64,000 bases of DNA from Halorubrum sp. BOL3-1 (GCF_004114375.1 NZ_CP034692.1:2046001-2110000), one strand, 5' to 3'; positions 38,707-48,089 are shown, counted from the stretch's first letter. Notes: generated by a model from the letters alone, not told the origin. Translations and numbers: made by a program.

Positions 38707-39811
38707 GTGATCGTCATAATATTTGAATAGATAGGAAGCGATCTATCCATGATTCTGCGAAGCTTATCCGATCGGCGTAGTCGTGAAAGACCGAACAGAT
38801 CAGTTCTCGATACCTTTCAAGATCTGACGCGTCAAGCGGTGAGAGATCACGTTTTACGCTTTTCCAGATCTGTTCGATCGGATTGAGATCCGGCGAATAC
38901 CGCGGCAGTGCTACTCTGTGTAGATCGTGTTTATTTACTACCTTATCGACATACTCGGCAAAGTGAGACGAAAAGTTATCGCAGATGAGTATGATCGGTT
39001 GATCTGAGTTCTTCTCACGTATCTTGAGGGAAAAAATCGCCCACAGATTCCTTGCTCAGATCGTCTTTACACGAGACAACGCTGGTTCCGTTCAATGCGT
39101 AAAATCCGAAGACGACATCGTCAAAGTTCGCTGTCGGCGTCTCTTTTTTCAGGGTTGGTCGGCCGAAGCTCCACAGCCGCCGGCTGTTGTCTGTTGGACG
39201 AGGCCAGGCTTCGTCGAGAAACCCGACGACGACACCGCCGTCAGTCACTGTATCGTCGTCGAGGTCGTCGAGAGCGGCCTCGAGACGCTCTTCGAGTTGT
39301 TCTTCTGCGTCGTCAGGCCGATCTGGCGACTCTGGTCGCGGGATCGCATAATTTAATCCAAGTTTATTGAGAAGTCGCGATGTATGTCGCTGAGAGTATG
39401 ATACATCGAACCCATCTTCGATGAGCTGTTGAACTTGATGGGTGGTAAGTGGTTGATGCTGTTTGAGGACCTCTTGAAGCCGGTCGCGTTGGTGCTCGTC
39501 AAGTTTTGGTGGGCGCCCGTCACCAGAATCTGGTCGAAGACCGCCCACAGCGTCGTTGTTCCAGCGATCAACCCAGCGGCTCGCGGTCGGCGTCGTGACG
39601 CCGACACGTGTCGCCGCTTCCGTGAGCGTATCACCGAGATAGATATTTTTGATCAGACATAATCGCCGGACGAGATAGGGTTCTTTGTCAGATTGAGCTT
39701 GATCGATCGCCTCATCGAGTTCCTCTTCACTCAGATGTTCGAGGTAATCTTTTGATGGTCCAGGCATAGTTCATACTCATACTCCAACATTACAAATTCT
39801 TCGACTATCAC
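38707..39811. mobile_element. IS630-family insertion sequence, 1105 bp
   Basis: Ends are imperfect inverted repeats of about 24 bp (left GTGATCGTCATAATATTTG; right, read inward, GTGATAGTCGAAGAATTTG). TA dinucleotides flank both ends (38705-38706 and 39812-39813), the target duplication typical of IS630/Tc1-mariner elements. It encodes one transposase on the minus strand, frameshifted. The insertion lies inside repeat copy C. Its lower GC content than the surroundings marks it as foreign. Confidence 0.85.
38714..39767 (-). pseudogene. IS630-family DDE transposase, frameshifted
   Basis: Reading from ATG 39767, the protein has an N-terminal helix-turn-helix (TEAATRVGVTTPTASRWV) and a second DNA-binding part, then the first Asp of the DDE triad (GFLDEAWPRP). 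The frame stops at 39015 just after a run of six A's (39031-39036; T's on the coding strand). A +1 shift in this run gives IREKNSDQPIILICDNFSSH (second Asp) and YSPDLNPIEQIWKSVK (Glu), ending at 38714. Some IS630 elements use programmed frameshifting, so it might still be active; a lesion or sequencing error is equally possible. Confidence 0.85.
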
Positions 39812-40171
39812 TAACGCGCCGGCTGCCAGAGAATCTCCGATTCTCGCTGGAGTCGACCGGTCGGAGCGAAGCGGAGGCCGGTCGACGAGGCTGGGGAGGT
39901 GTGAGGTGCGGTTGCGGTGCTGGCGGGGCGGGATTCGAAGGGGCAGTCGCGAGGACGACGCAGACGACGCAAGCACCACAGGGAGCGAACGGAGTGAGCG
40001 ACCGAGGCGCGCAGCGAGTGTGCGTCGTCCTCGCGACTGGGGCTTCGGCGGTCTCGGTCGGATCGGTCGTGACGACCTTGTCTGAGGCATCTAGTCGCTG
40101 AGGAGTGCGAATTTTATCATGAAGGCCCACACAAAACGTGTTTTGAACGGGATTTTTGATACTGTAAGTGT

Positions 40172-40375
40172 ATGGCTCACAGCCGGGAGACCATCTTCCA
40201 CGGTCACACGAGTTGGTATCTCAGAGCGATTATCTGGATGGTACAAGCCGCTACTGCGGGGTTCGTTCTCGAACTAGTGCTCGGCCGGGTAGGGTACCTA
40301 CTCGCGAGCCCAATTGCTGTGATTCTGTTGTTTCGACAGTTCCACACCCACGTACGTCAGGAAACGGCAGAATAA
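40172..40375 (+). CDS. Small membrane protein, unknown
   Basis: A 67-residue protein with one or two hydrophobic segments (residues ~17-55), starting at ATG 40172. Its codon use has more A/T than neighbouring genes, and it lies next to an IS-disrupted repeat, so it may be a recent acquisition or the end of a degraded gene. No family recognised. Confidence 0.5.
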   Translation: MAHSRETIFHGHTSWYLRAIIWMVQAATAGFVLELVLGRVGYLLASPIAVILLFRQFHTHVRQETAE

Positions 40376-40546
40376 CGACGCGAACTGTACTGAGCGATTG
40401 AGGGTATGAAACCAGCAACTACTGGGAATTTCAACAGAGCCGAGGGATCGGAACTTCAACCGTCTCGGTCGCAACACCGACCGGTCGCCGTTCTCCACCC
40501 GAAACCGTGCCGACACGCCTTACCCCGCAGAACCCGTACGCGACGT

Positions 40547-40804
40547 ATGGCCTCCGAGTCGTGCGACGTCTGTGAGCGGTCCGTGCGGATCGCCGGCGGG
40601 ATCGGCGACCTCTGGAACTTCGCGTTCGAGTCGACGCAGGGACTAACCTTAGAACTCACCGACGGCTCGGAGTTCTTCCTCTGTTTCGACTGTATGGAGC
40701 GGCTCCCCGACGACCGCGAGCCGACCGCCGAGGACGTCGCCGACCTCCGCGAGCGCACCGAGCCGGTCGAAGGCGACGGCAACCACTTCTGGCACTGGGG
40801 CTGA
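40547..40804 (+). CDS. Small zinc-ribbon-like protein
   Basis: An 85-residue acidic protein with two CxxC pairs (SCDVCERS and FLCFDCMERL) separated by ~40 residues, as in a zinc ribbon. ATG 40547 precedes the first pair. It is convergent with the permease gene that follows. Role unknown; nucleic-acid or protein binding is possible. Confidence 0.7.
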   Translation: MASESCDVCERSVRIAGGIGDLWNFAFESTQGLTLELTDGSEFFLCFDCMERLPDDREPTAEDVADLRERTEPVEGDGNHFWHWG

Positions 40805-40857
40805 GCGGCCGCGGGCTCGGTTCGCGTCTCCGCGGACTCGAAAAAGCGCCGACTGCG

Positions 40858-43221
40858 TCAGTTCCCGCTCGACCGCTCGTCCGACTCCTCGTCGATCGCG
40901 GGCGTCGTCGGCTCCGGCTCGACGCCGGTCTCGGCGGACGTCTCGACTTCCTCGGCGACGTCGTTCGACCGCGCGCCGCTCCCGAAGAGCCGGTCGAGGA
41001 GTCCCCGGTCGCTCTTCGGCTCGGCGAGCAGCACGGAGCAGTTCACCTCGCCGAGCACGTCCAACACGAGCGAGCCGCGGACCAGCCGCGAGAGCAGTCC
41101 CTTCTGGGTCGCACCGATGATCAGCATGGTCGCGTCGCGGGCGGCGCGCTCGATGCTCGTCTCGACGTCGCCCGTCTCGACCCGGAGCCTCGCGTCCGAG
41201 AGGTCGTGCGCGTCGGCCCACTCGGAGAGGAACGTCCGTCCCGCCTCCTCCTCGCCGTCCTCGGCGACGTGGAGCAGCGTCACGTCGCCGTCGAACTCGA
41301 CCTGGAGCATCTTCGCCACCGCGCCGGACAGATCCGAGGCCGGGCCGCCGGCGGTCGGCACTAAGATTTGCGAGGGGTCGAACCCGCGGTCGCGGAAGAC
41401 GAGGAAGTCCGAGGGCAGCGAGTACGCCAGCTCGTCGACCGCGGACTCGGCGCGGCCGGGCGCCCCGTGGGAGTCCTCGCCCCAGCCCATCACGGTCATG
41501 TCGGCGCCGTAGGTGCGCGCGGCGTCGAACACCTCCTCGAACACGCGGTGCGACAGGACGACGTGGGTCTCCACGTCGACGCCGAACGTCTCGGCGTCGC
41601 CGCGAGCCCGGTCGAGCAGGTCGTGTGCCGCCTCGTGGGCACCGCGCTCGCGGGCGGCCTCCAGCGGGGTCTGGTCGGGCACGTTCGCGATGTTGACCGC
41701 GACGACCGTCCCGTTCCGCCGCTTCGCGATGGCCGACGCGAGCGTGATCAGGTGTTCCTCCGTGCGCGGGTTCGCGATCGGTACCATCACGCGGTAGTCG
41801 CCGCCGCTCGGCTGGACCGAGGTGGCCGCCGACACGGCGGCCTTGGGAAATTCGTCGGAGCGGGAGAGAATGAGTCCCGACAGTATTCCCTGCTTTTCGG
41901 TCCGGGGGCGAGCGTAGACGACGTACCAGACGATGCCGAACAGTATGAAGACGAGGCTCACGAGAATCTCGACGCGGGCCATGTAGGCGATGAGACCGAA
42001 CGAGAACACCGCGCCGAGGATCGGCGTTACCGGGTACAGCGGCACGGTGAAGTCGGGGTCGTACTCGGGGACGTCGGCCTCGCGCATGACGATGAGCGAG
42101 AGGTTCATCAGGCCGTAGACGACCAGGTGGAGGACGCTCCCGGCCTTCGCGAGCACCTTGATGTCGCCGTAGACGATGAACGCGAGGATGAACACCCCGG
42201 TCACGGCGATAGAGCGGTACGGGGTGCCGAACCGGTCGTGGATGTCGTTGAGCCACGAGGTGACGAGCTTGTCCCGTCCCATGGCGAAGTTGATCCGCGA
42301 GGAGGCCAGGATCGACGCGTTCGCGCTGGAGGCGGTCGCCAACAGGCCGGCGAAGAGGATGAGACCCCCGCCGACCGCGGCGAGTCCGAGGGTGTTCCCG
42401 AACGCGACCTCGGCCACGTCGATGACCGGCCGGTTCGACTCAGCGAGGACGTCCCAGTTGATGACGCCCATCAGGACGACCATGATGATGCCGTACATGA
42501 CCGTCACGATGACGACCGACCCGATGATCGCGAGCGGGAGGTTCCGACCGGGGTTCTTGATCTCCTCGGCGACGGTCGTGATCTTCGCGAAGCCGAGGTA
42601 CGAGACGAACACCAGCGCGGTGCCGGGCAGCAGCTGGCCGTAGCCCCGCGGCGCGAACGGCTGGAGCGTCGAGAAGTCGGCGTTCAGCAGACCGAGGACG
42701 GTGAAGAGCGTGAGGATCGCGACGAGCGTGATGACGATGATGTTCTGGAGCCGCCCCGTCTCCTTGGCGCCGACGTAGTTGATGAACACGAAGGCCGCGC
42801 CGGCGACCAGCGCGGCGACCTGCGTCGAAGTCAGCGTCAGTCCGAGGAGGGAGAGGCTCGGCACGGAGACGAGTTCGATGAGGAACCCGCCGAAGCCGAT
42901 CATGTAGAACGCCGAGGCGAACGCCAGCCCGATCCAGTTGCCCATCCCGGCGATGGAGCCGAACAGCGGGCCGAGCGCGTGGTTGACGTAGTAGTAGCTT
43001 CCGCCCGCCTTCGGCATCGCCGTGCCGAGTTCGCTCGCCGACAGCGCGGTGAAAAGCGAGATGATCCCGCCGACGATGAAGGAGACCGCCACGAGCGGGC
43101 CGGCGACCCCCGCCGCCTGCCCCGGCAACACGAAGATGCCCGCGCCGATCATCGTCCCGATCCCGATCGTGAGCGCCGCGAGCGGACCGAGGTCCTTCGC
43201 GAGCTCCTCGTCGCCGCTCAC
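40858..43221 (-). CDS. APC-family amino acid permease with two C-terminal UspA domains
   Basis: A 787-residue protein. About residues 1-430 form an APC transporter of 12 helices ([18 protein letters not shown], then [10 protein letters not shown]). Residues ~465-745 form two universal-stress (UspA) domains, the second with the nucleotide-loop-like [17 protein letters not shown]. The tail is Glu/Thr-rich. UspA domains may bind ATP and tune transport under stress; substrate unknown. GTG 43221 has GAGGTGA a few bases upstream. A TATA box (CTTTATAC) lies ~70 bp upstream on the minus strand. Confidence 0.88.
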   Translation of the reverse strand: MSGDEELAKDLGPLAALTIGIGTMIGAGIFVLPGQAAGVAGPLVAVSFIVGGIISLFTALSASELGTAMPKAGGSYYYVNHALGPLFGSIAGMGNWIGLAFASAFYMIGFGGFLIELVSVPSLSLLGLTLTSTQVAALVAGAAFVFINYVGAKETGRLQNIIVITLVAILTLFTVLGLLNADFSTLQPFAPRGYGQLLPGTALVFVSYLGFAKITTVAEEIKNPGRNLPLAIIGSVVIVTVMYGIIMVVLMGVINWDVLAESNRPVIDVAEVAFGNTLGLAAVGGGLILFAGLLATASSANASILASSRINFAMGRDKLVTSWLNDIHDRFGTPYRSIAVTGVFILAFIVYGDIKVLAKAGSVLHLVVYGLMNLSLIVMREADVPEYDPDFTVPLYPVTPILGAVFSFGLIAYMARVEILVSLVFILFGIVWYVVYARPRTEKQGILSGLILSRSDEFPKAAVSAATSVQPSGGDYRVMVPIANPRTEEHLITLASAIAKRRNGTVVAVNIANVPDQTPLEAARERGAHEAAHDLLDRARGDAETFGVDVETHVVLSHRVFEEVFDAARTYGADMTVMGWGEDSHGAPGRAESAVDELAYSLPSDFLVFRDRGFDPSQILVPTAGGPASDLSGAVAKMLQVEFDGDVTLLHVAEDGEEEAGRTFLSEWADAHDLSDARLRVETGDVETSIERAARDATMLIIGATQKGLLSRLVRGSLVLDVLGEVNCSVLLAEPKSDRGLLDRLFGSGARSNDVAEEVETSAETGVEPEPTTPAIDEESDERSSGN

Positions 43222-43495
43222 GGGGGGTCACCTCGGTCGGTTGTGACTATCCGGGCGTGTATCATATCCGGGGTCTCTGCTCTGTTCGTATAAAGCCGGT
43301 TGATCCGGGCGAGGTCGTGAGACACGGAACCACCGGATCGCGACGAGGCCGTCGCGCGCAGCGGGCGTGGTCGCGTCGGCACGGCGCCACGGGCACGTCG
43401 AACTCGTCCGCGGCCGCGTCGCTCCCGCGAGTTTCCGCCCGTATCACAAGGGACATACACGCACGCGTCCCTCCCTCACACGACAGGTGGATCCC
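43222..43495. promoter_or_regulatory. Divergent promoter region between permease and aminotransferase
   Basis: The minus strand carries GGCTTTATACGAAC at about 43286-43299, a TATA box for the permease with a ~40-nt leader. On the plus side CGTATCACAAGG at ~43440-43451 is the only AT-leaning element before the aminotransferase GTG at 43496. No other gene is apparent. Confidence 0.4.
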
Positions 43496-44605
43496 GTGAC
43501 GGAAAAACGCGAATACCGCGACGACTACGACGACAAGACGCTGTACATCCCCGGCCCGACGGAGGTCCGCGACGACGTCATCGAGGCGATGGCGGAGCCG
43601 ATGTTCGGCCATCGGATGGACCGGATGACCGACCTGTACACCACCATCGTCGAGGACACGAAGGAGTTTCTCGGCACCGACAACGAGGTCGTCATCCTGA
43701 CCGGCTCCGGCACGGAGTTCTGGGAGGCGACGACGCTCAACCTCGTCGACGAGCGCGTCCTCGTCCCGACCTGCGGCGCCTTCAGCGAGCGCTACGCCAA
43801 CGTGGCCGAGCGGCTCGGGAAAGGCGTCACCCGGCTGGAGTACGAGTGGGGAGAGGCCGTCAAACCGGAGGACATCCGCGAGGCGCTCGACGCCAGCGAC
43901 GAGGGGTACGACATGGTCGCCGGCGTGATGAACGAGTCGTCGACCGGCGTCCGCAACCCGGTCGAGGAAATTGGGGACGTACTCAGCGAGTACCCGGACA
44001 CCTACTTCGCGGTCGACGCCGTCTCCTCGCTCGGCGGCGACTACGTCGACATCGACGCCCACGGTATCGACGCGATCTTCGCGTCGACCCAGAAGGCGTT
44101 CGCGATGCCGCCGGGACTGGCGGTCTGCGTCGTCAGCGACGACGCCTACGACCGCGAGGTCGAGAAGGGCGACTCCTCGTGGTACGGCGGCTTCCGCCGT
44201 AGCATCGACTACTACGACCGGAAGGGACAGACCCACTCGACGCCCGCGATTCCGATCATGTTGGCGTACCGCAAGCAGATGAAACACATGCTCGACGAGG
44301 GGCACCGCGCCCGCGACGAGCGCCACCGCGAGATGACCGAGTACGTCCACGACTGGGCCGACAAACACTTCGCGATGTTCCCCGAGGAGGGGTACGAGTC
44401 GCAGACTGTCGCCTGTATCGAGAACACGCGGGGGATAGACGTCGCGGCGACCATCGAGGAAGTGAGCGAGGAGTACGACATGGCCTTCTCGAACGGCTAC
44501 GGCGACATCGGGGAAGAGACGTTCCGGATCGGCCACATGGGCGAACACACCGTCGAGAGCGTGAAGGAACTCACCGACGCCATCGAGGACGTCGCCGGCC
44601 TGTAG
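43496..44605 (+). CDS. Class V PLP aminotransferase (alanine/serine-glyoxylate aminotransferase-like)
   Basis: A 369-residue protein starting at GTG 43496 (MTEKREYRDDYDDKTLYIPG). It opens with the family pattern YIPGPTEVRDDVIEAM and has the PLP lysine in IFASTQKAFAMPPG. Related enzymes move amino groups between alanine or serine and glyoxylate. A longer frame upstream starts earlier but lacks similarity to the family. Substrates are not determined by sequence. Confidence 0.88.
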   Translation: MTEKREYRDDYDDKTLYIPGPTEVRDDVIEAMAEPMFGHRMDRMTDLYTTIVEDTKEFLGTDNEVVILTGSGTEFWEATTLNLVDERVLVPTCGAFSERYANVAERLGKGVTRLEYEWGEAVKPEDIREALDASDEGYDMVAGVMNESSTGVRNPVEEIGDVLSEYPDTYFAVDAVSSLGGDYVDIDAHGIDAIFASTQKAFAMPPGLAVCVVSDDAYDREVEKGDSSWYGGFRRSIDYYDRKGQTHSTPAIPIMLAYRKQMKHMLDEGHRARDERHREMTEYVHDWADKHFAMFPEEGYESQTVACIENTRGIDVAATIEEVSEEYDMAFSNGYGDIGEETFRIGHMGEHTVESVKELTDAIEDVAGL

Positions 44606-44649
44606 CTCGTCGGATTCCGTCGTCAGTCCTCGTCGCGGTCGAACGCGGA

Positions 44650-44985
44650 TCAGTCCTCGTCGCGGTCGACAACGAGTTCGATCCGATATATCCGACCACC
44701 GGCCGCCGTTCGGTCGGCGTCCACGACGACGAAAGCGTGGTCGCCGACATCAACGATGTCTCCCGTGTCGAGCGGTTCCGTCGGTCTGTCGTCGCCCGGT
44801 TCGCCCCCGTTGTCCGCGCCGACGGCGTCCCCGCCGACGCCGAGGGCGGCCTCGCCTCGGTCGATCGCGCGGCGCCAGAAGGCGTCGGACGGCGGTCGCG
44901 GTCCCACCCGCGACGCCAGGTCGCTCCGCGTGAGTCGTCTCATCGAGTCCGCCTCGTCGCGCTCGGCCTTAGCCGGTTCGATCAT
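44650..44985 (-). CDS. Hypothetical acidic protein
   Basis: A 111-residue protein that may start at ATG 44985 or, more compactly, at ATG 44943 (98 residues, MRRLTRSDLASRVGPR). The N-terminus is basic/helical and the C-terminus has a beta-rich VDVGDHAFVVVDADR. It runs with the DUF424 and TPR genes on the minus strand but is not overlapping. No family recognised. Confidence 0.5.
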   Translation of the reverse strand: MIEPAKAERDEADSMRRLTRSDLASRVGPRPPSDAFWRRAIDRGEAALGVGGDAVGADNGGEPGDDRPTEPLDTGDIVDVGDHAFVVVDADRTAAGGRIYRIELVVDRDED

Positions 44986-45002
44986 CGCGTCAGTGCGACA
45001 GT

Positions 45003-45302
45003 CTACAGCCAGAGCAACTGCGCGTGCCTCGTCTCCTCGAACTCCAGGACGGTCTCCTCGTCGACGAGGCCCGCCTCGACGGCGACCCCGACCGCCTCGG
45101 TGCCGACGATGTTCGCGACCTGCGCGCGCCGGAGGCCCGCGATAACCTCCGATTCGGTCGCCTCAACGGCGTCGTCGCCGCCGTAGAACTCCTCGCTTAC
45201 GGTGAGCGTGACGGGACCGTCCTCGAACGTCTCTCCGAGGCAGTCGGGGTCACAGACGGAGACGAGCCGTCCCTCGGCGGTCTCGCGCTCGCGGAGGAGC
45301 AT
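45003..45302 (-). CDS. DUF424 family protein
   Basis: A 99-residue archaeal DUF424 protein: an N-terminal MLLRERETAEGRLVSVCDPD, GETFEDGPVTLTVSEEFYGG and C-terminal ALG-type NIVGTEAVGVAVEAGLV are characteristic. Its function is not established. The ATG at 45302 abuts the TPR gene stop, so both are likely translated from one mRNA. Confidence 0.85.
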   Translation of the reverse strand: MLLRERETAEGRLVSVCDPDCLGETFEDGPVTLTVSEEFYGGDDAVEATESEVIAGLRRAQVANIVGTEAVGVAVEAGLVDEETVLEFEETRHAQLLWL

Positions 45303-46280
45303 TCAGAAGCCCTCGGGACCCTCGCCTTGAAGCTCTCGCTCCGGCCCCTCGGCCTCGCCGTCCTGCCCGCTGCGACTGCCCTCTCCACCGCGACCGCCGG
45401 CACCGCCCTCTCCACCGCGACCGCCGGCACCGCCCTCTCTACCGCGACCGCCGGCACCGGGCTGCCCACCGCGACCACCCTGTCCGCCGGGTCGGCCGCC
45501 CTGTCCGCCCTGCCCTCCGGGACCCGGCGCCTGTCCCGTCTGTTCTTCGATCAGCTGTTCCTCCGTCTCGCGGCGGAGTTCGTCGGCGCGGTCGGCGACC
45601 TCCTCTGCCTGCTCGTGTTCGCCGGCCTCTTCGAGCGCACGCGCTTTCTCCTCTAAGACGCCCGCGTCGCGGTAGCCCAGCCGGATCGCGTTGTCGAAGC
45701 AGGAGACCGCGTCCTCGGCGAGGCCGCGCTCGACCAGCAGGAACCCGCGGTTGTACCACGCCTCGGCGAAGCGGGGGTCGGCCTCGACGGCGCGCTCGGC
45801 GTGTTCGAGCGCCTGCTCGCTCCGGCCGGACTCCCAGAGCGCGTACGCGAGGTTGGTCTCGGCGGTCGCGGCGTGTTCGGAGTCCTCGTCGATGCGCAGC
45901 GCCTCTTGGTAGGCGCCGGTCGCCTGGTCGAACTCCTCCAGCTGGGCGTGGGCTGCCCCCTTGTTCACCCACGCCTCCTGCGCTTCGAGCGAGTCCTCGT
46001 CGGCGAAGCGGGCGGCGCGCTCGAACGTCTCGGTCGCCGCCTCGAAGCGGTTGATCCCCATGTACGAGAGGCCGACGTCGACCAGCTGCTCGACGTCGAC
46101 GTCCTCGCTCCCGATGTTCCGGCGGTCCAGCTCGTCGGTCAGCGCCCGGGAGTCGACCGGGTCGACGCGGCTCGGGTCCTCGCCGAGCTCCGGCGGCTCC
46201 AGCGTGAACGCGTCGTAGTCGGCGTCGACGCCCTGCCCCGAAGAGAACTCGTGGCCGTCGTCGTCGCGTTCGTCGGTCAT
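45303..46280 (-). CDS. TPR-repeat protein with Gly-rich C-terminal repeats
   Basis: A 325-residue protein from ATG 46280 (MTDERDDDGHEFSSGQG). TPR helices occupy about residues 60-240 (for example GINRFEAATETFERAARF and RFAEAWYNRGFLLVERG). The C-terminal ~75 residues are Gly/Gln/Arg-rich repeats (GGAGGRGGEG) and a Glu/Gly end, probably disordered. TPRs bind protein partners. The DNA for the tail is a 27-bp-type tandem repeat of GCCGGCACCGCCCTCTCC, so its length may vary between strains. Confidence 0.75.
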   Translation of the reverse strand: MTDERDDDGHEFSSGQGVDADYDAFTLEPPELGEDPSRVDPVDSRALTDELDRRNIGSEDVDVEQLVDVGLSYMGINRFEAATETFERAARFADEDSLEAQEAWVNKGAAHAQLEEFDQATGAYQEALRIDEDSEHAATAETNLAYALWESGRSEQALEHAERAVEADPRFAEAWYNRGFLLVERGLAEDAVSCFDNAIRLGYRDAGVLEEKARALEEAGEHEQAEEVADRADELRRETEEQLIEEQTGQAPGPGGQGGQGGRPGGQGGRGGQPGAGGRGREGGAGGRGGEGGAGGRGGEGSRSGQDGEAEGPERELQGEGPEGF

Positions 46281-46436
46281 ACCCCCGAATTGGCGGTCAC
46301 GACGCGTAAGGGTTGCGTCGCACGGGTCCTTCGGGGCGGATCCCCACGGGGAACGGCCGAGAGCGGGCGGTAGCCTCCGAGGGACCGTTCGGGAGCCACC
46401 GCTGCGGGGAGCGTTGGCGGGTCTCGTCGGGACGTT

Positions 46437-46505
46437 CGGAGGACACATCGAGGGCGGATCGGAGGACACATTGAGGGCGAATCGGAGGACACATCGAAAG
46501 CGTAT
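46437..46505. repeat. 23-bp tandem repeat, three units, upstream of the SdpI-like gene
   Basis: Three adjacent units of 23 bp (46437-46459, 46460-46482, 46483-46505), each starting CGGAGGACACAT and ending in GAT, AAT or TAT. They differ at a few bases. They lie ~70 bp before ATG 46577 in a 296-bp gap (46281-46576). They could be regulator binding sites or simple slippage. No gene is visible in the gap. Confidence 0.75.
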
Positions 46506-46576
46506 CGCAGCTACAGCGCCCGAAACGGCGGTTCGCGGACGTAGTTTTATGAATTCGGCACGCAAACGTTCGGGTG

Positions 46577-47272
46577 ATGATTGGTTCCCGACTCTCCACG
46601 CGGCTCCGGTTCGGCGTCGCAGCGCTCCTTGTCGCCGTGGGCGCCGTCGCCAGCCTCGCGACCGCACCGGACCTCCCCGAGCGGATGGTAACGACGTGGA
46701 ACGCCGCCGGCGGGCCGACGGGGACGCTCGCTCGGACGGCCGGAATGTGGCTCGTTCCGGGGCTCGCGGCCGGGCTGATCGGCCTGTTCGCACTGCTCCC
46801 GCGGATCGATCCCCTCGGTGGAAACATCGCCGCGTTCCGGGTCCACTACGACCGGTTCGTCGTCATAGTCACCGCGTTCCTCGTCGCCCTCCACCTCGCC
46901 GTCCTCGCAGTCAACCTGGGCTACGCGGTCAACGTGACGACGGTCGCCGTGGCCGGGGCGGCCGCACTGTTCTACTACCTCGGCACCCTCTTACCCCACA
47001 TCGAGCCGAACTGGTTCGTCGGGATCCGGACGCCGTGGACGCTCAGCGACGACACCGTCTGGGACCGCACCCACGCGCTCGGCGGCCGGCTGTTCAAGAT
47101 CTCGGCCGCGGTCGCGGTCGTCGGTCTCCTCGTCGGGGAGTACGCCGTCTACTTCCTCGTCGGTCCGGCGCTCGCGACGGTCGCGGTCACCGCGGCGTAC
47201 TCGTACGTCCTGTACGCGCGCCGGAGGGAGGAAGGGGCCAACGGCGACCCCGCGACTCGGACCACGAAGTAG
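46577..47272 (+). CDS. SdpI/DUF1648-type membrane protein
   Basis: A 231-residue integral membrane protein with six or so hydrophobic segments. MVTTWNAAGGPTG near residue 35 matches the DUF1648 pattern, and GIRTPWTLSDDTVWDRTHALGG matches SdpI. In Bacillus SdpI confers immunity to a toxin; haloarchaeal members are of unknown role. ATG 46577 is preferred over the GTG at 46574. Confidence 0.85.
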   Translation: MIGSRLSTRLRFGVAALLVAVGAVASLATAPDLPERMVTTWNAAGGPTGTLARTAGMWLVPGLAAGLIGLFALLPRIDPLGGNIAAFRVHYDRFVVIVTAFLVALHLAVLAVNLGYAVNVTTVAVAGAAALFYYLGTLLPHIEPNWFVGIRTPWTLSDDTVWDRTHALGGRLFKISAAVAVVGLLVGEYAVYFLVGPALATVAVTAAYSYVLYARRREEGANGDPATRTTK

Positions 47273-47361
47273 GGTTCGACGACCGGCGACGTCCGGCTCT
47301 CCCGCTGGCGAGTTCCGCCCCGGTGCCGGGCGTTTATATCCGCGGCCCCGAAGGGATCCGT

Positions 47362-48021
47362 ATGAGCGAGGAGTCACGCGCGGACCGTCGGTCCCCCGTC
47401 GGCGAGCCTGTGGTCCGGTCGGACCCGGCGGTGACCGGCGACCGGGCCGCCGAGGCGGTGGGGTTCGACCCGAACGACCCCGACAGCGTCGCCGAGGCCG
47501 CGGAGACGGTGGCCCGGTTCGCGGCGGGCGACGTGGGCGACGACGACAACGTCTTGATGTTGCGCGGCGCCGCCGCCTGCGCGGCGCTCGTCCGCGGCGT
47601 GGGATCGTACAAGGAGGCGGTCGAGCGGGCGGGCGACGGCGTCTCGGTCGCGTTCATCCGCAAGTGGGCGCGAGTCCACGACCTTCCGCAGGCGGTCCGC
47701 CGACAGGTCGCTAACGGTCAAATCGCCCCGAGCGCCGCGAAACACGTCGCGCGGCTCGGCGGCCGGGACCGGTACCTGCTCGCGTGGGCGACGATCGACG
47801 GCGGCCTCACGGTGCGAGAGGTCCGGGCGGTCGCCTCGGCGGTCAACGACGGAGCCGAAGTCGAGGGCGCGGTCCGCGACGCGGGCGTCGAGCTCGGCCG
47901 GCTTCAGGTCCGGCTCCCGGCGGACACCTACGTCGAACTCCGCCGCCGCGCCTCCATGGAGACCGTCGAGCCGGGCGAGATCGTCGCCGACGCGGTCGAT
48001 GAGTACTTCGACGACGGGTAG
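47362..48021 (+). CDS. HTH-containing protein, ParB/KorB-HTH-like, possible regulator
   Basis: A 219-residue protein with a helix-turn-helix region (FIRKWARVHDLPQAVRRQVA, followed by APSAAKHVARLGG and GLTVREVRAVASA) that resembles the KorB/ParB HTH. No Arg-rich ParB N-terminal box is present and no ParA lies nearby. The C-terminus (VELRRRASMETVEPGEIVADAVDEYF) looks like an extra helix set. Start ATG 47362. It may bind DNA; the target is unknown. Confidence 0.6.
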   Translation: MSEESRADRRSPVGEPVVRSDPAVTGDRAAEAVGFDPNDPDSVAEAAETVARFAAGDVGDDDNVLMLRGAAACAALVRGVGSYKEAVERAGDGVSVAFIRKWARVHDLPQAVRRQVANGQIAPSAAKHVARLGGRDRYLLAWATIDGGLTVREVRAVASAVNDGAEVEGAVRDAGVELGRLQVRLPADTYVELRRRASMETVEPGEIVADAVDEYFDDG

Positions 48022-48089
48022 CCGTCCGCGAACCGCGTCGCGACGGTTCTAAACGTTTATCCGTGGTCTGTCCTTACCTATTGTCGCCT

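Larger units (their letters stand above)
38640..40060 (+). repeat. Modular intergenic repeat, copy C, split by an IS630-type element
   Basis: The left part is 38640-38706 and the right part is 39812-40060; the insertion sequence lies between. The left part holds TGCGGTGGCGCG and a nested hairpin (GCGCGTGCG / CGCACGCGC with GCGCCC / GGGCGC inside). The right part holds GAGAATC / GATTCTC and a 9-bp GTCGACCGG / CCGGTCGAC hairpin around GAGCGAAGC. The core is at 39885-39906. Then comes an 18-bp perfect stem AGTCGCGAGGACGACGCA at about 39946-39963 paired with 40021-40038. A tail CTGGGGCTTCGGCGGTC follows at 40037. It is the fullest version. Confidence 0.85.

Noticed and set aside
39015-39767. Transposase as a complete 250-residue protein
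   Set aside because: It stops before the second Asp and the Glu of the DDE triad; the rest continues in another frame to 38714, so it is a frameshifted gene.
43367-43495. N-terminal extension of the class V aminotransferase
   Set aside because: The in-frame upstream part (Ala/Arg/His-rich) does not match the family; the GTG at 43496 gives the usual N-terminus.
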